Positions 11,585 through 19,574 of a stretch of DNA of 30,647 nt are shown here, in pieces. The position numbers and the translations under genes were made by a program. The notes under the pieces are model-generated. The model saw only the letters and a list, made by a program, of their open reading frames with translations, ran no database searches and was not told where the DNA came from. Position 1 is the first letter of the stretch, and every line of letters starts with the position of its first letter. The stretch is from a virus, in the IMG/VR virus record IMGVR_UViG_3300030380_004032, positions 1-30,647 of that record; one strand, written 5' to 3'.

Positions 11585-13980
11585 TGTACGCTCCTATCTT
11601 TCATGCGTTCTCTTTCTAACGCAGCTTGTATTCTAGCTGCTGTTTGCTCTTCTTGACTTCTAATGCGCTCGTCGAACTGACGTGACTTATCCATCATCTG
11701 AGCCTGTTTAAGGTCAAGCTGACGCTCTTCCCGTTCCTTATCATTTTGCTCTGCAAGGGCATCAAGCTGCAATTCCTGTTGTTTCAACGCTACTACAGGG
11801 TCGGGCTGACCGCCTCCAGAAAGTTGGCGACCCAAGTCCTGAACGGCTTTCATGCCCTCAGCCATATACACCGCAGCTAGAGCGTCTATCTGCATCTGCA
11901 CTTCTGGCGGCACCTGCGGTTGTCCTTCCATGCCTGACTCACGCATAGCTCTTTCCACTGCATCTATCTGCACATGTTGGAAAACATGCTTCTGAAGGTT
12001 CACAGCGACCATCGGATTGGCAGACACCAGTGGAGATCCTGCCATAACAAGATGCGCCATAATGTGCGCTTCATGGTTCTGCCCAGGAAATGCCTGCATC
12101 TTCTTGCCGTCCAACGCTTCTTGGTTTTCTTGTGCAGGGTCTTTTGGTGTAGGCTGTTGAGCCTGTTCGTTCATCAAATACTTATCAATATCCCGCACAC
12201 CCAAGGCCTCGTACATATCCCGATAGACCTCATACATGTTGTGTATCTGCGGAGCCTGTGACGCAAGCTGCATCTTAGTTTGAGCAAGAGCAATGCGTTG
12301 TGCTTGAGAAAATACATTGGGGTTAGAAACTGGTATTACGTCTATGCGGTCATCAAAATCTTGTGCTTTGACTGCAGAATCTACACCTTCAATAGAATAT
12401 GGGTACACAGGCGGCAAACTTTCGGCCATTACCCTTGAAAGAAGCTTAAATTCAAGCTTCATTGCGTAGTGAAGACGTTTATGGACCGCGCTCATTACAC
12501 GAGAGCCCTGTTCCATCATAGCAATTGTCGTGCCTACTGCCGCTTGTTGGTTGCCGTCCCCGACCTTCAAGTCCGTAATCGTTGCAAATCGTCTTCCCGC
12601 GTCAACAACAAAGCCAAGAAGGTTGAACAACGTCCCATCGGGCCCCTTAAACGGCAAAGGCATTAAACTATCGCGTATTGCACCCCCAGGGGCGTCTACA
12701 TCTCTAAATTCACCCGGCTGTAAAGGCTCATCATCGTCCCTGATCCGTAGGCCGCGAGCTTTGAAGCCTGCTGGAAGGTTAGAGAGCGTTCCTGCGTCTA
12801 TCAATTGCCGTAAAGCTGCAGTCGCTGTCCGTGAAAGACCACCAATCGTGTGAATTAGCCCCAGTCCGTAGAACCCAAAGCCAGGAAGGAACTTATAATG
12901 CACAAAATACTGGATTTTTGCCTTATTGGGGTCTTCTTCACGGTAATTTCTGCGAATTGAGAGTATCTGTCCGTTATCTTGAGAGATGGTGACTACATAG
13001 GGAAGCTTGATTCCTGTTGGTTCGCCGTCTTCACCCATGTCCTCGAACCCTTCTAGGTCCAAATCGACATGACATTCAAGCATAGTACAGTCATAATCCA
13101 CGGACGACGGCTCTACGCCTGTGATACGGTCTAACTCTGACCCTAAATCGTCGTCAGCAGCCTGTTGAGGCAGCACAGGTATGTCTCTGTAAAAGCCCCC
13201 TATCTGCTTTTTACGCAACTCATTCAAGCTCATACGCACGACATGCGTGATATTTGGACAAGTTTCTAAATCAGCAGTTTCATACGGCACCACTAAATGC
13301 TCTGCAGCTATAAATTTGCTTACTGCCCTGTCAATACTCTCGTCATAGTAGACTTTTTTAAATGTACTACCCGCTAAAGGTAAGTAAAACAGCATTTGGT
13401 CAAACTCAGGGGTGTATTCTTCCATCACGTTTGTGATGTAGAAGTTCATAAAGTCCTTTACACGCTGTGCTTGGTCAGACTTTGCGGCATCTTCTGACCC
13501 GACAATAGCAGTGCGCACTGGTCCACCCGCTGGCAGCAACTCATTGAACGCTTGAGCTTGGAACTGCACTGCCGCTTCAGCCAACAGCGGATGCGTGACG
13601 CCCGACGCACCTCTGAACGGCTCTGACCTTTCTGAATAATTGAATCCCAATAATTCCAAACCGTTAGCATAAGCATCTTCCCAGTCCTGTCTGCTTGCCT
13701 TGTTAGCATCAAAGTCACTTGTAAGCTCACTTGCAACCGCCCCAAGCGTTCTGTCGTCCAACTCCTCAGCTAAATTGGCGTAAAAACCAGTGTCAGGCAT
13801 GTCTGTGGACGGTTCAAAGTCTACAATGGCCCCGCCGTCCTCAGATATTTGTATGTCAAATTCGCTATCAATAGGCATTTCAAGACTGCCCGGAGCTTCA
13901 ATCTCAACCTCTGCCATCAATTCTTCTTGATCAATCTGCGGATTTTGATTCTCTACCAGAGAAATAGGGGGTCTAACCAT
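11581..13980 (-). CDS. Portal protein (P22-type)
   Basis: A 799-residue protein, in the P22-like size class. Blocks in order: acidic N-terminus (1-80); QDWEDAYANGLELLGFNY and the FRGASGVTHPLLAEAAVQF wing segment (about 100-140); FMNFYITNVMEEYTPEFD; the LPLAGSTFKKVYYD block; YFVHYKFLPGFGFYGLGLIH and SRTATAALRQLIDAGTLSN (stem region); AVGTTIAMMEQGSRVMSAVH and YAMKLEFKLLSRVM; and a Gln/Met-rich helical tail from about 640 ending in a coiled coil of repeated DLKQ/RIRSQEEQ type. It forms the dodecameric DNA channel at the portal vertex, with TerL docking outside and the gp4-like adaptor below. It overlaps the 97-residue upstream gene by 8 bp. Confidence 0.88.
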   Translation of the reverse strand: MVRPPISLVENQNPQIDQEELMAEVEIEAPGSLEMPIDSEFDIQISEDGGAIVDFEPSTDMPDTGFYANLAEELDDRTLGAVASELTSDFDANKASRQDWEDAYANGLELLGFNYSERSEPFRGASGVTHPLLAEAAVQFQAQAFNELLPAGGPVRTAIVGSEDAAKSDQAQRVKDFMNFYITNVMEEYTPEFDQMLFYLPLAGSTFKKVYYDESIDRAVSKFIAAEHLVVPYETADLETCPNITHVVRMSLNELRKKQIGGFYRDIPVLPQQAADDDLGSELDRITGVEPSSVDYDCTMLECHVDLDLEGFEDMGEDGEPTGIKLPYVVTISQDNGQILSIRRNYREEDPNKAKIQYFVHYKFLPGFGFYGLGLIHTIGGLSRTATAALRQLIDAGTLSNLPAGFKARGLRIRDDDEPLQPGEFRDVDAPGGAIRDSLMPLPFKGPDGTLFNLLGFVVDAGRRFATITDLKVGDGNQQAAVGTTIAMMEQGSRVMSAVHKRLHYAMKLEFKLLSRVMAESLPPVYPYSIEGVDSAVKAQDFDDRIDVIPVSNPNVFSQAQRIALAQTKMQLASQAPQIHNMYEVYRDMYEALGVRDIDKYLMNEQAQQPTPKDPAQENQEALDGKKMQAFPGQNHEAHIMAHLVMAGSPLVSANPMVAVNLQKHVFQHVQIDAVERAMRESGMEGQPQVPPEVQMQIDALAAVYMAEGMKAVQDLGRQLSGGGQPDPVVALKQQELQLDALAEQNDKEREERQLDLKQAQMMDKSRQFDERIRSQEEQTAARIQAALERERMKDRSVQ

Positions 13981-14266
13981 TTACAACCTCACATTCGCAA
14001 CGCGGGCTCATGCCCTTTACAAATACAGGGGTGCCCTCACCCATGTATGCGCCTGTTACATTAAAATCCATGAACTCTATTGCCTCTTCTAAAGACATGC
14101 CATCTCTTGCCCGCAGTATATCTACACACTTATCCCAATCATAAGCAACCATGATCGGTAGCCCGCATCTTTCAGCAGATCCAATAATTGCCTCGTCAAA
14201 ACCGTCAGCTTTTAAAGCCACTCCTTCGTCAAACTCTTCTTCTATCATAGCATATCCCTCCATCAT
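13973..14266 (-). CDS. Conserved small phage protein, unknown function
   Basis: A 97-residue acidic protein. Visible: DGFDEAIIGSAERCGLPIMV, AYDWDKCVDILRARDGMSLE and EAIEFMDFNVTGAYMGEGTP, ending in CECEV. 'GfdeAiiG.g.r....ivYd.dk.i.iL..rdGM..eeA.ey.dfNv.ga..Ge.tP.f' is one of the commonest small-protein patterns in environmental tailed phages, usually near the terminase or portal, and is known to me only as hypothetical. It is ATGA-coupled to the polyvalent protein gene. Two ATGs in tandem could start it. Confidence 0.68.
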   Translation of the reverse strand: MMEGYAMIEEEFDEGVALKADGFDEAIIGSAERCGLPIMVAYDWDKCVDILRARDGMSLEEAIEFMDFNVTGAYMGEGTPVFVKGMSPRCECEVVNG

Positions 14267-17115
14267 TGCATATGTTTGATAAATTCTGCGATACCAGCCT
14301 TAACTGGGCCGCCTTTTGCAAACTCCTGTGGCTGGTCCGTGGGCCGCGTTTCGGTCAACGCCGCCCCTGTACCAATGCCCACGGTCCCCGCAAAACCGTA
14401 TTTCTTTAAAATATCTAAAGTAGCCGCATCAAAAACAACGTAATTATAATCGTCTGCTCCGGGGTCTAACCTATCGTACCGCGTACCACGGGTTGAATAC
14501 TTCGTTCCTTTTATGCCGTTATTGTTCAGTAAAATAGAAATACGCGGGTCATCTAAACTCGAACCACCATAGAAATCGGCAATGGACAACAGAACTCCCT
14601 GACCGTCAGCCCGCCCCCGCTCGACCTCCTTAATCAACTTCTTATCGCCAATCTTACGAGCGATTGCTAAAACCTTTTCACGAACAGCAGGGTGCTGATC
14701 CTCCATTGAGCGATAAAAATCAATCATCTCGGTACGCGGATCAATGTCCATAGCTACTTGCATTAACTTACCGTCAGAAGGGCCGAGACCTATAACCTCA
14801 AAACCATCTCGTTCCACACCCGTCTTCTCATCAACGTGAACTGCGTTTTTTAAACGTAAAGTTTTACCATCTTCAAAAGCATAATCTGTAAAGCCCCCAG
14901 TCAAATTTGTATTTGCATTGTCCGCGCCAATGCCATCAACTAATTCATCGAGCGCATTGGCTAAATCTTCATTGTCTTCAACAAAAAGCTTTGGTCTGCC
15001 TGTGTCAGGGTCCGTCACACGCTGTGTGTTAAACCGTCCAACAACCATGTTCAAATCGTCTTCATCTGCAAAAGGGTCTAACTCTTTGCGAAAACCTACG
15101 TTGCGTTTGTATGTTTCGCCCACCTGACGAAGATCCGAAAGATAAATACCATGACCAAACATGTTTGCTCCTTCACCTGTCTTTACATAGTGAAGATCAA
15201 ACTTATCAAAATCAGTTCCTGCCCCGTGCCAAGTCTCAACTTTACGGCGACGAGCGGCTTCATTTATTTTTGGAACCATGCCCTGAATGCCGCCTGTTGT
15301 TCTTCCGTAATCAACACCCATAGGGCCGACTTCTTTAATTACGTCCTGCATGTCATAGCCGCCTGGGGCAAAAACCCCTATAGGAGCGGTCTCAGCTCTC
15401 ATTTCGAGCTCATATAGTCGGCTCTCTATTCTCTCTAATGCAGCAGGAGAAGTAGCCTTTTGTTGCGATCTTTCCAATTCACGAATTTCCGCAAACAACT
15501 TCTCCCTTTCCTCAGAGCTTCTAGCAACCTTTTCCCCAATTATTTTAAAATAATTATTGTATGAGTCTTCAGTAATGCCTAAAGCTTTCATTACTTTTTG
15601 TTGTTTTTGTATCGCGCCTTGATATCTATTAGCCATTATTTCTTTAGCGCGAGCCAAAACTTCTTCACGCATGGCGAGATTATTGGGGTCTAATTTAGCC
15701 CCTTGGTCCATAGGACCTGGATAAACTATCGCACGAGACCGCATGTTTATGGGCATATTATTTTGCGAAATAATGTCATCACGAGCCATGTTTAAAGCTT
15801 GGTAAATTCTACCATTTTCGCTTTGGGGGGCTGCCTGCGATAAGTTGCCAATATTGTAGGTTCCTTGATCTAGGCCCGTGGTTATGTTTCGGTCAACTTC
15901 ATCTAACCGTTTTATAAACGCATCAGAAATTTTTTGATAATCAACTAAAGTAAAACCCATGCCCCCTTGAGGTAGGCCCTCTACATCTTGCAATAAATGC
16001 TGTAATTCATGGATCATGATGCTTCTAAATTGGTCAGGGTCACTCGAATTAAGCTGATCTGCTCTTATTGTAATGCGTTTATCATACGGGCTAAAATGAC
16101 CTAGTTCGCCATTTGGAGTCGTTTCAGAAATACGAAGTTCATATTTATTAATGAAATCCCCATACGCCTGCATTATAGGGTGGTCAGAGGGCATATGCTC
16201 TGACAAAGGACTGTCAAAGAATTTTCCAAAGCCAGGTTCTGTCGGAAGGCTTATGTTATTGTCTAAATAAGTAATGACATTCCCCCCATCCAAAGATTCA
16301 TAATCGAAAAAGTCGTACATGTCATGGACAACGCTGTCCATTGGAGCATCTGTTCCAAAATTAATATCGGTAAGATCTGCTTCAAATTCAGTGTAAAAAG
16401 TTACGGTTGGTTTTCCGTTTGCGTCATATGTAATTGATGGCCCTGTCCCAAAACCTGTTTGCTTTTTTGTTTCTCTGAAAATGTCGTCCGCTAAAGAGTA
16501 AACATTTTCTTTGTTTGCAAAGTCAGCCTCTTTTGCCCTGTATAAATTTTCAGCTAATTCTCTTGATTTTGTGATTTCAGGAAAAGCTCTGGCCGCCTCT
16601 TCGCCGCCCATCATTTCTGTCCTTGACGTGTCGGGTAAATCTTGATCCGGGGACCGTGGTACGGGAACTATCTGCCCGTCAGGTGTGACCGCGACAGGAG
16701 TATTTTTGTTTTTCATATATTTTATGAAGCTTGCAATGCCGTCACTTAAAAGATCTGCTCCTTTAGCGGTGGCTATCTCCCCCAAACCTAGAGCACCTCC
16801 CACGAGACGTGCATCATCCCGCATCTTTTGACGTAACTCTGTTGGGGCTTTGCCAAAAGTTTTCTCCCCTAAAACTTCAGAGCCAGCTATTTTATCTAGC
16901 CCCTGCATTTGTTGAAGCATCAAAATATTTGATGTGACTGGAGGTAGAGAAGTAGCACCTTCGCCTACTAATCCTGCAATATCAGAAAAACTTCCCACAA
17001 GGTCGGGGCCCATTCCTTGCAAAAGACCTTTAAAGGTTTCTATGCCCTCACCTGTACGGTCGTACCCTTCCGGGTATCTTCGGGACGGCACTAAAGAAAA
17101 TTTTGATTCAGCCAT
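14263..17115 (-). CDS. Polyvalent protein: zincin-like motif plus ADP-ribosyltransferase-like domain
   Basis: A 950-residue multidomain protein between TerL and the portal. Residues 1-140 are helical. A region at about 300-380 contains a metallopeptidase signature, SIMIHELQHLLQDVEG, with HELQH at 369-373. A coiled coil follows at about 530-575. From about 627 the sequence matches the ADP-ribosyltransferase-like domain of phage polyvalent proteins: TWHGAG (628-633), FDKFD, GEGANMFGHGIYLS (647-660), VGETYK, an inserted segment (about 685-785), and then IKGTKY with NYVVFDAATLDIL near 890-903. The C-terminus ends GIAEFIKHM, echoing GIASFIKYM at 126-134. Such proteins are thought to be injected with phage DNA and to act on host targets. 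It overlaps TerL by 8 bp. Both enzymatic activities are inferred from motifs. Confidence 0.75.
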   Translation of the reverse strand: MAESKFSLVPSRRYPEGYDRTGEGIETFKGLLQGMGPDLVGSFSDIAGLVGEGATSLPPVTSNILMLQQMQGLDKIAGSEVLGEKTFGKAPTELRQKMRDDARLVGGALGLGEIATAKGADLLSDGIASFIKYMKNKNTPVAVTPDGQIVPVPRSPDQDLPDTSRTEMMGGEEAARAFPEITKSRELAENLYRAKEADFANKENVYSLADDIFRETKKQTGFGTGPSITYDANGKPTVTFYTEFEADLTDINFGTDAPMDSVVHDMYDFFDYESLDGGNVITYLDNNISLPTEPGFGKFFDSPLSEHMPSDHPIMQAYGDFINKYELRISETTPNGELGHFSPYDKRITIRADQLNSSDPDQFRSIMIHELQHLLQDVEGLPQGGMGFTLVDYQKISDAFIKRLDEVDRNITTGLDQGTYNIGNLSQAAPQSENGRIYQALNMARDDIISQNNMPINMRSRAIVYPGPMDQGAKLDPNNLAMREEVLARAKEIMANRYQGAIQKQQKVMKALGITEDSYNNYFKIIGEKVARSSEEREKLFAEIRELERSQQKATSPAALERIESRLYELEMRAETAPIGVFAPGGYDMQDVIKEVGPMGVDYGRTTGGIQGMVPKINEAARRRKVETWHGAGTDFDKFDLHYVKTGEGANMFGHGIYLSDLRQVGETYKRNVGFRKELDPFADEDDLNMVVGRFNTQRVTDPDTGRPKLFVEDNEDLANALDELVDGIGADNANTNLTGGFTDYAFEDGKTLRLKNAVHVDEKTGVERDGFEVIGLGPSDGKLMQVAMDIDPRTEMIDFYRSMEDQHPAVREKVLAIARKIGDKKLIKEVERGRADGQGVLLSIADFYGGSSLDDPRISILLNNNGIKGTKYSTRGTRYDRLDPGADDYNYVVFDAATLDILKKYGFAGTVGIGTGAALTETRPTDQPQEFAKGGPVKAGIAEFIKHMQ

Positions 17116-18565
17116 AATATGCGCGGACCTGAGTATGCTTATCTTCGTCTATGTCCCAATCGTCCGTGGGCAGCGATACAAAGTTACCTTGCCGATAACG
17201 CATCAACGCTTGGGTCATGCTGTCAACAAGGTCATCATACTCCCCATTTGGAAACGCTGCAACTTCTTCAATTAGTTCATCCGCAAAGGTCTCATCAGGA
17301 GCAAAGACCATGCCTGCCTCAAACAAAGGAGAGACCGCATGTACTCTTGAAACTTTGTCATTACCCCGTGATGGAGAGAAGTTAACAACAGGAATGCCCA
17401 TATTGCGTAATTCGTGGGTTAAAGGGGTCCCTGACGCTTTTGCCTCAATAATGACTGTTTCTGGCTCCCAAAAGTTGTATTGATCCCAAGCTACCTGTTT
17501 TAACTCCGGAAAATCCCAACGCCCCTTCTTACTGTCCAACAATATCAACCCTCTAGGGCCCCCAATTTCTTCTGGCCTGAATACCCCCCAAGTAGTGATT
17601 GCAGAGTAATCTGCCGTCTCCTTCTTTGAAAACGCAGTATCATAACTTTGTATGACGTATTCAAGATTAGGGACATCATCGTTTTCCCACCTCTGCCACC
17701 ACTCACGCGGGATTATGGCATTTTCTTCGCCCGTGGGCCGTTGTTGGTACTGTGCGTTCCATTTTGAAGGCGGGATGGACGCTTTAACCTTCTCTAAATC
17801 ATCTTTTGACCAGAACTCAGGCCATGTTGGGTCCCCGTCCCCCAACAAAGCAGGAAGTTCAACTATCTCCCACTGGTCCGCTTTAGGGTCTTTATTCATC
17901 TGTCGTATGAGTTGCCCAGTCAAATCCTTCTGAGACCACCGTGTCATAACCAAAATGATTGAACCCCCTGGCTGTAGTCTCTGTCGGGGGCCCCCAGTGT
18001 ACCAATCCCAAGCGTCATCAAACCCGTTATTTGACATGGCCGTCTGTTCAGAGTGAGGATCGTCAATGATAACAAGATCTCCCCCTCGACCAGCTAAGTT
18101 TGAGCCAACGCCGACAGCATAATATGCCCCACCCCTGGCGGTATCCCAACGACCAGAGGCTTTACTGTCGGCTGAAAGTTTGGCTTCAGGGAATATTTCT
18201 GTGTAATCTTCCCTGTCCAAAAGGTTTTTGACCTTACGGCCAAAGCCTACGGCAAGCTCTGTGGTGTGCGTCGCCTGTATTATTTTCATATTTGGATTGC
18301 GGCCTATAAACCATGCAGGCAGAAAGTTTGACGCGAACTCCGACTTGGTGTGTCGCGGTGCCATGTTGATAATAAGCCTCTTGAGGGACCCATCAGCTAC
18401 CCTTTGGAACTTCTCTGCAATGATTTTGTGGTGCTCGCCTGCTATAAACTCAGGCCACATTGCGCGGACAAAGGTAAGAAAGTCATTACGACAGGAATCT
18501 ATCCTGTCTAGTTGAGCTAATCTTAACTGAAGTTTGACCGCTCTATCTCTTGCGTCTTCACTCAT
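17108..18565 (-). CDS. terL: Terminase large subunit
   Basis: A 485-residue packaging ATPase-nuclease. The ATPase half has an atypical Walker A, APRHTKS (69-75), a coupling region near QATHTTELAVGFGRK, Walker B LVIIDDP (164-170) and motif III around LVMTRWSQKDLTG. The nuclease half has SYDTAFSKK (D309), VIIEAKASGTPL (E374) and YDDLVDSMTQAL (D444/D445), the acidic RNase H-like triad. Length and motifs are complete. It binds the portal and cuts and pumps DNA. It is the second gene of the late operon, ATGA-coupled to the gene before it. The likely small subunit is 5 kb away, at 23675-24238. Confidence 0.92.
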   Translation of the reverse strand: MSEDARDRAVKLQLRLAQLDRIDSCRNDFLTFVRAMWPEFIAGEHHKIIAEKFQRVADGSLKRLIINMAPRHTKSEFASNFLPAWFIGRNPNMKIIQATHTTELAVGFGRKVKNLLDREDYTEIFPEAKLSADSKASGRWDTARGGAYYAVGVGSNLAGRGGDLVIIDDPHSEQTAMSNNGFDDAWDWYTGGPRQRLQPGGSIILVMTRWSQKDLTGQLIRQMNKDPKADQWEIVELPALLGDGDPTWPEFWSKDDLEKVKASIPPSKWNAQYQQRPTGEENAIIPREWWQRWENDDVPNLEYVIQSYDTAFSKKETADYSAITTWGVFRPEEIGGPRGLILLDSKKGRWDFPELKQVAWDQYNFWEPETVIIEAKASGTPLTHELRNMGIPVVNFSPSRGNDKVSRVHAVSPLFEAGMVFAPDETFADELIEEVAAFPNGEYDDLVDSMTQALMRYRQGNFVSLPTDDWDIDEDKHTQVRAYYG

Positions 18566-18771
18566 GCCTTTTCTTTCGTCTCAACTTTTTCATTTAATAT
18601 ACATTTTCTTTGAAAAAAGATAACTGGTGAAAAATTTTGTTCTACGTTCAACGCCATTTGTTCTAATCTTTGACCACACTGCTCTAGAGACGTGTAGGGG
18701 CCCCAATCATCTCGTATATTAAAGCACTGTGGGTCTTGTCCTATACACGCTATCAATAAAACAATAAACAT
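18562..18771 (-). CDS. Small exported two-cysteine protein, first late gene
   Basis: A 69-residue protein with a strong ribosome site (AAAGGAGG) before the ATG. The hydrophobic start FIVLLIACIG includes C9. Then come C16, YTSLEQCGQRLEQMA with C32, and RKCILN with C57. It shares hydrophobic N-terminus, S-L-x2-C and a second Cys 23-25 residues on with the proteins at 9908-10117 and 10505-10726. It is probably exported; 'IACIGQDPQC' does not fit a clean lipobox. First gene of the TerL operon. Function unknown. Confidence 0.55.
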   Translation of the reverse strand: MFIVLLIACIGQDPQCFNIRDDWGPYTSLEQCGQRLEQMALNVEQNFSPVIFFQRKCILNEKVETKEKA

Positions 18772-18800
18772 CTTCGCCTCCTTTACAGGGTTTTACCCTC

Positions 18801-18833
18801 ATTATATGCGATATTTTATATAATGATATCATT
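18801..18833 (-). promoter_or_regulatory. Candidate late promoter with operator palindrome
   Basis: On the minus strand a perfect TATAAT (18806-18801) lies 29 bp before the first late ATG. About 16 bp upstream is a perfect 12-bp palindrome, AATGATATCATT (18822-18833), where the -35 region should be. No good -35 hexamer is seen at 17 bp, which is consistent with an activator-dependent late promoter. Inference from sequence only. Confidence 0.5.
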
Positions 18834-19140
18834 TTTTTACCTATTGTTTGTGAAAAACATGGACTTTGTCGTCGCCGACGCTGCCACCCGCCGTTTTTCG
18901 CGTCGGTTTTTTGACGGTCATTGTTTTTATTGAGAAAAATTAAGTCTAAATGGGCCCCGCAACGTTTGCGCTGCGCGACGGTTTTTTATGCGCGGGCCGT
19001 GATCAGGTGCAGCTGGGCCGCGTAACAACGTCACTAAATATCGAATCACGGGACACGGACCACGGCTCATATGTTTTAAAGCGGGCCAGTCGGTCGAGCT
19101 GGGCAAGTTTTATCTGAATATACCGGACAAGTGATCCATA

Positions 19141-19208
19141 GGCTTATAACTTTGAATCTTAGCCCGATCAGCGTGTAAACATACGACGATCGATCACGAG
19201 CTGGACGA
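19141..19208. repeat. Direct repeat copy 1 (68 bp, 37-bp identical core)
   Basis: The core 19166-19202 is identical to 19447-19483, and the flanking 25 bp (19141-19165) match copy 2 at about two thirds of positions. The core holds GCGTGTAAACATACGAC followed by the self-complementary GATCGATC. Copies lie in the same orientation, 281 bp apart. Confidence 0.9.
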
Positions 19209-19421
19209 CAATTGACTATTTAAGGTTGTATAAACATAAAACTGGTTAAAAACGGACATTTTGAGTCCGGTGTTTGTTTTAATTGAATAAAAGCCCGTCC
19301 AGGACGAGCTCCCTGGTGCACGTTTTAGGCGATTAAGTACAACTGGCGGGAAAAATCGACGCGCTGCGCCTCGAATCTTTTGTGCAGCTTGATTGATTTT
19401 AAGCAAAAACCCGAAAAAACT

Positions 19422-19489
19422 GGCTTAAAACTGGGATTTTCAGGCTGATCAGCGTGTAAACATACGACGATCGATCACGAGCTCGACGA
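19422..19489. repeat. Direct repeat copy 2 (68 bp, 37-bp identical core)
   Basis: The core 19447-19483 is identical to copy 1; one mismatch is followed by five more matching bases. The preceding flank (19422-19446) is diverged but alignable, so the core has been conserved relative to its surroundings, as expected for a binding site. Confidence 0.9.
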
Positions 19490-19526
19490 GAATCGCGTTA
19501 AAATGGGCCTATTTTTAACAAAAGAC

Positions 19527-19554
19527 AAAAAAAGGCCCGCCATATAGGCGGGCC
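19527..19554 (-). terminator. Intrinsic terminator after the Cys-rich gene
   Basis: A perfect 8-bp stem GGCCCGCC/GGCGGGCC (19534-19541 with 19547-19554), 5-nt loop, followed on the minus strand by seven T (19533-19527). It lies 20 bp after the stop codon at 19575. Confidence 0.93.
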
Positions 19555-19574
19555 GGAGTCGTTAATTGTGGGGC

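Larger units (their letters stand above)
18781..19526. other. Long intergenic region without convincing gene
   Basis: About 750 bp between the late operon start and the terminator of the Cys-rich gene. Open frames here are short and low quality. It contains the late promoter candidate, a 68-bp imperfect direct repeat, recurrent GAGCT-centred motifs (CGAGCT at 19095, 19196, 19305 and 19479) and a small inverted repeat (CCAGG/CCTGG around 19299-19316). No tRNA cloverleaf was recognised. Candidate roles are replication origin, packaging site, or binding sites for a phage regulator. Confidence 0.6.

Noticed and set aside
12530-12853. 107-codon plus-strand frame inside the portal gene
   Set aside because: Antisense to a well-supported portal coding sequence; no ribosome site or motif.
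19194-19406. 70-codon frame in the repeat region
   Set aside because: Includes part of the direct repeat, has no relative I recognise, and no ribosome site; the region behaves as non-coding.
19141-19489. CRISPR-like repeat pair
   Set aside because: Only two copies, 281 bp apart, diverged flanks also alignable, and no regular spacer spacing or cas genes.
18841-19560. Possible tRNA in the non-coding region
   Set aside because: Short TCGAATC-like strings occur, but no acceptor, anticodon and T stems could be paired into a cloverleaf.
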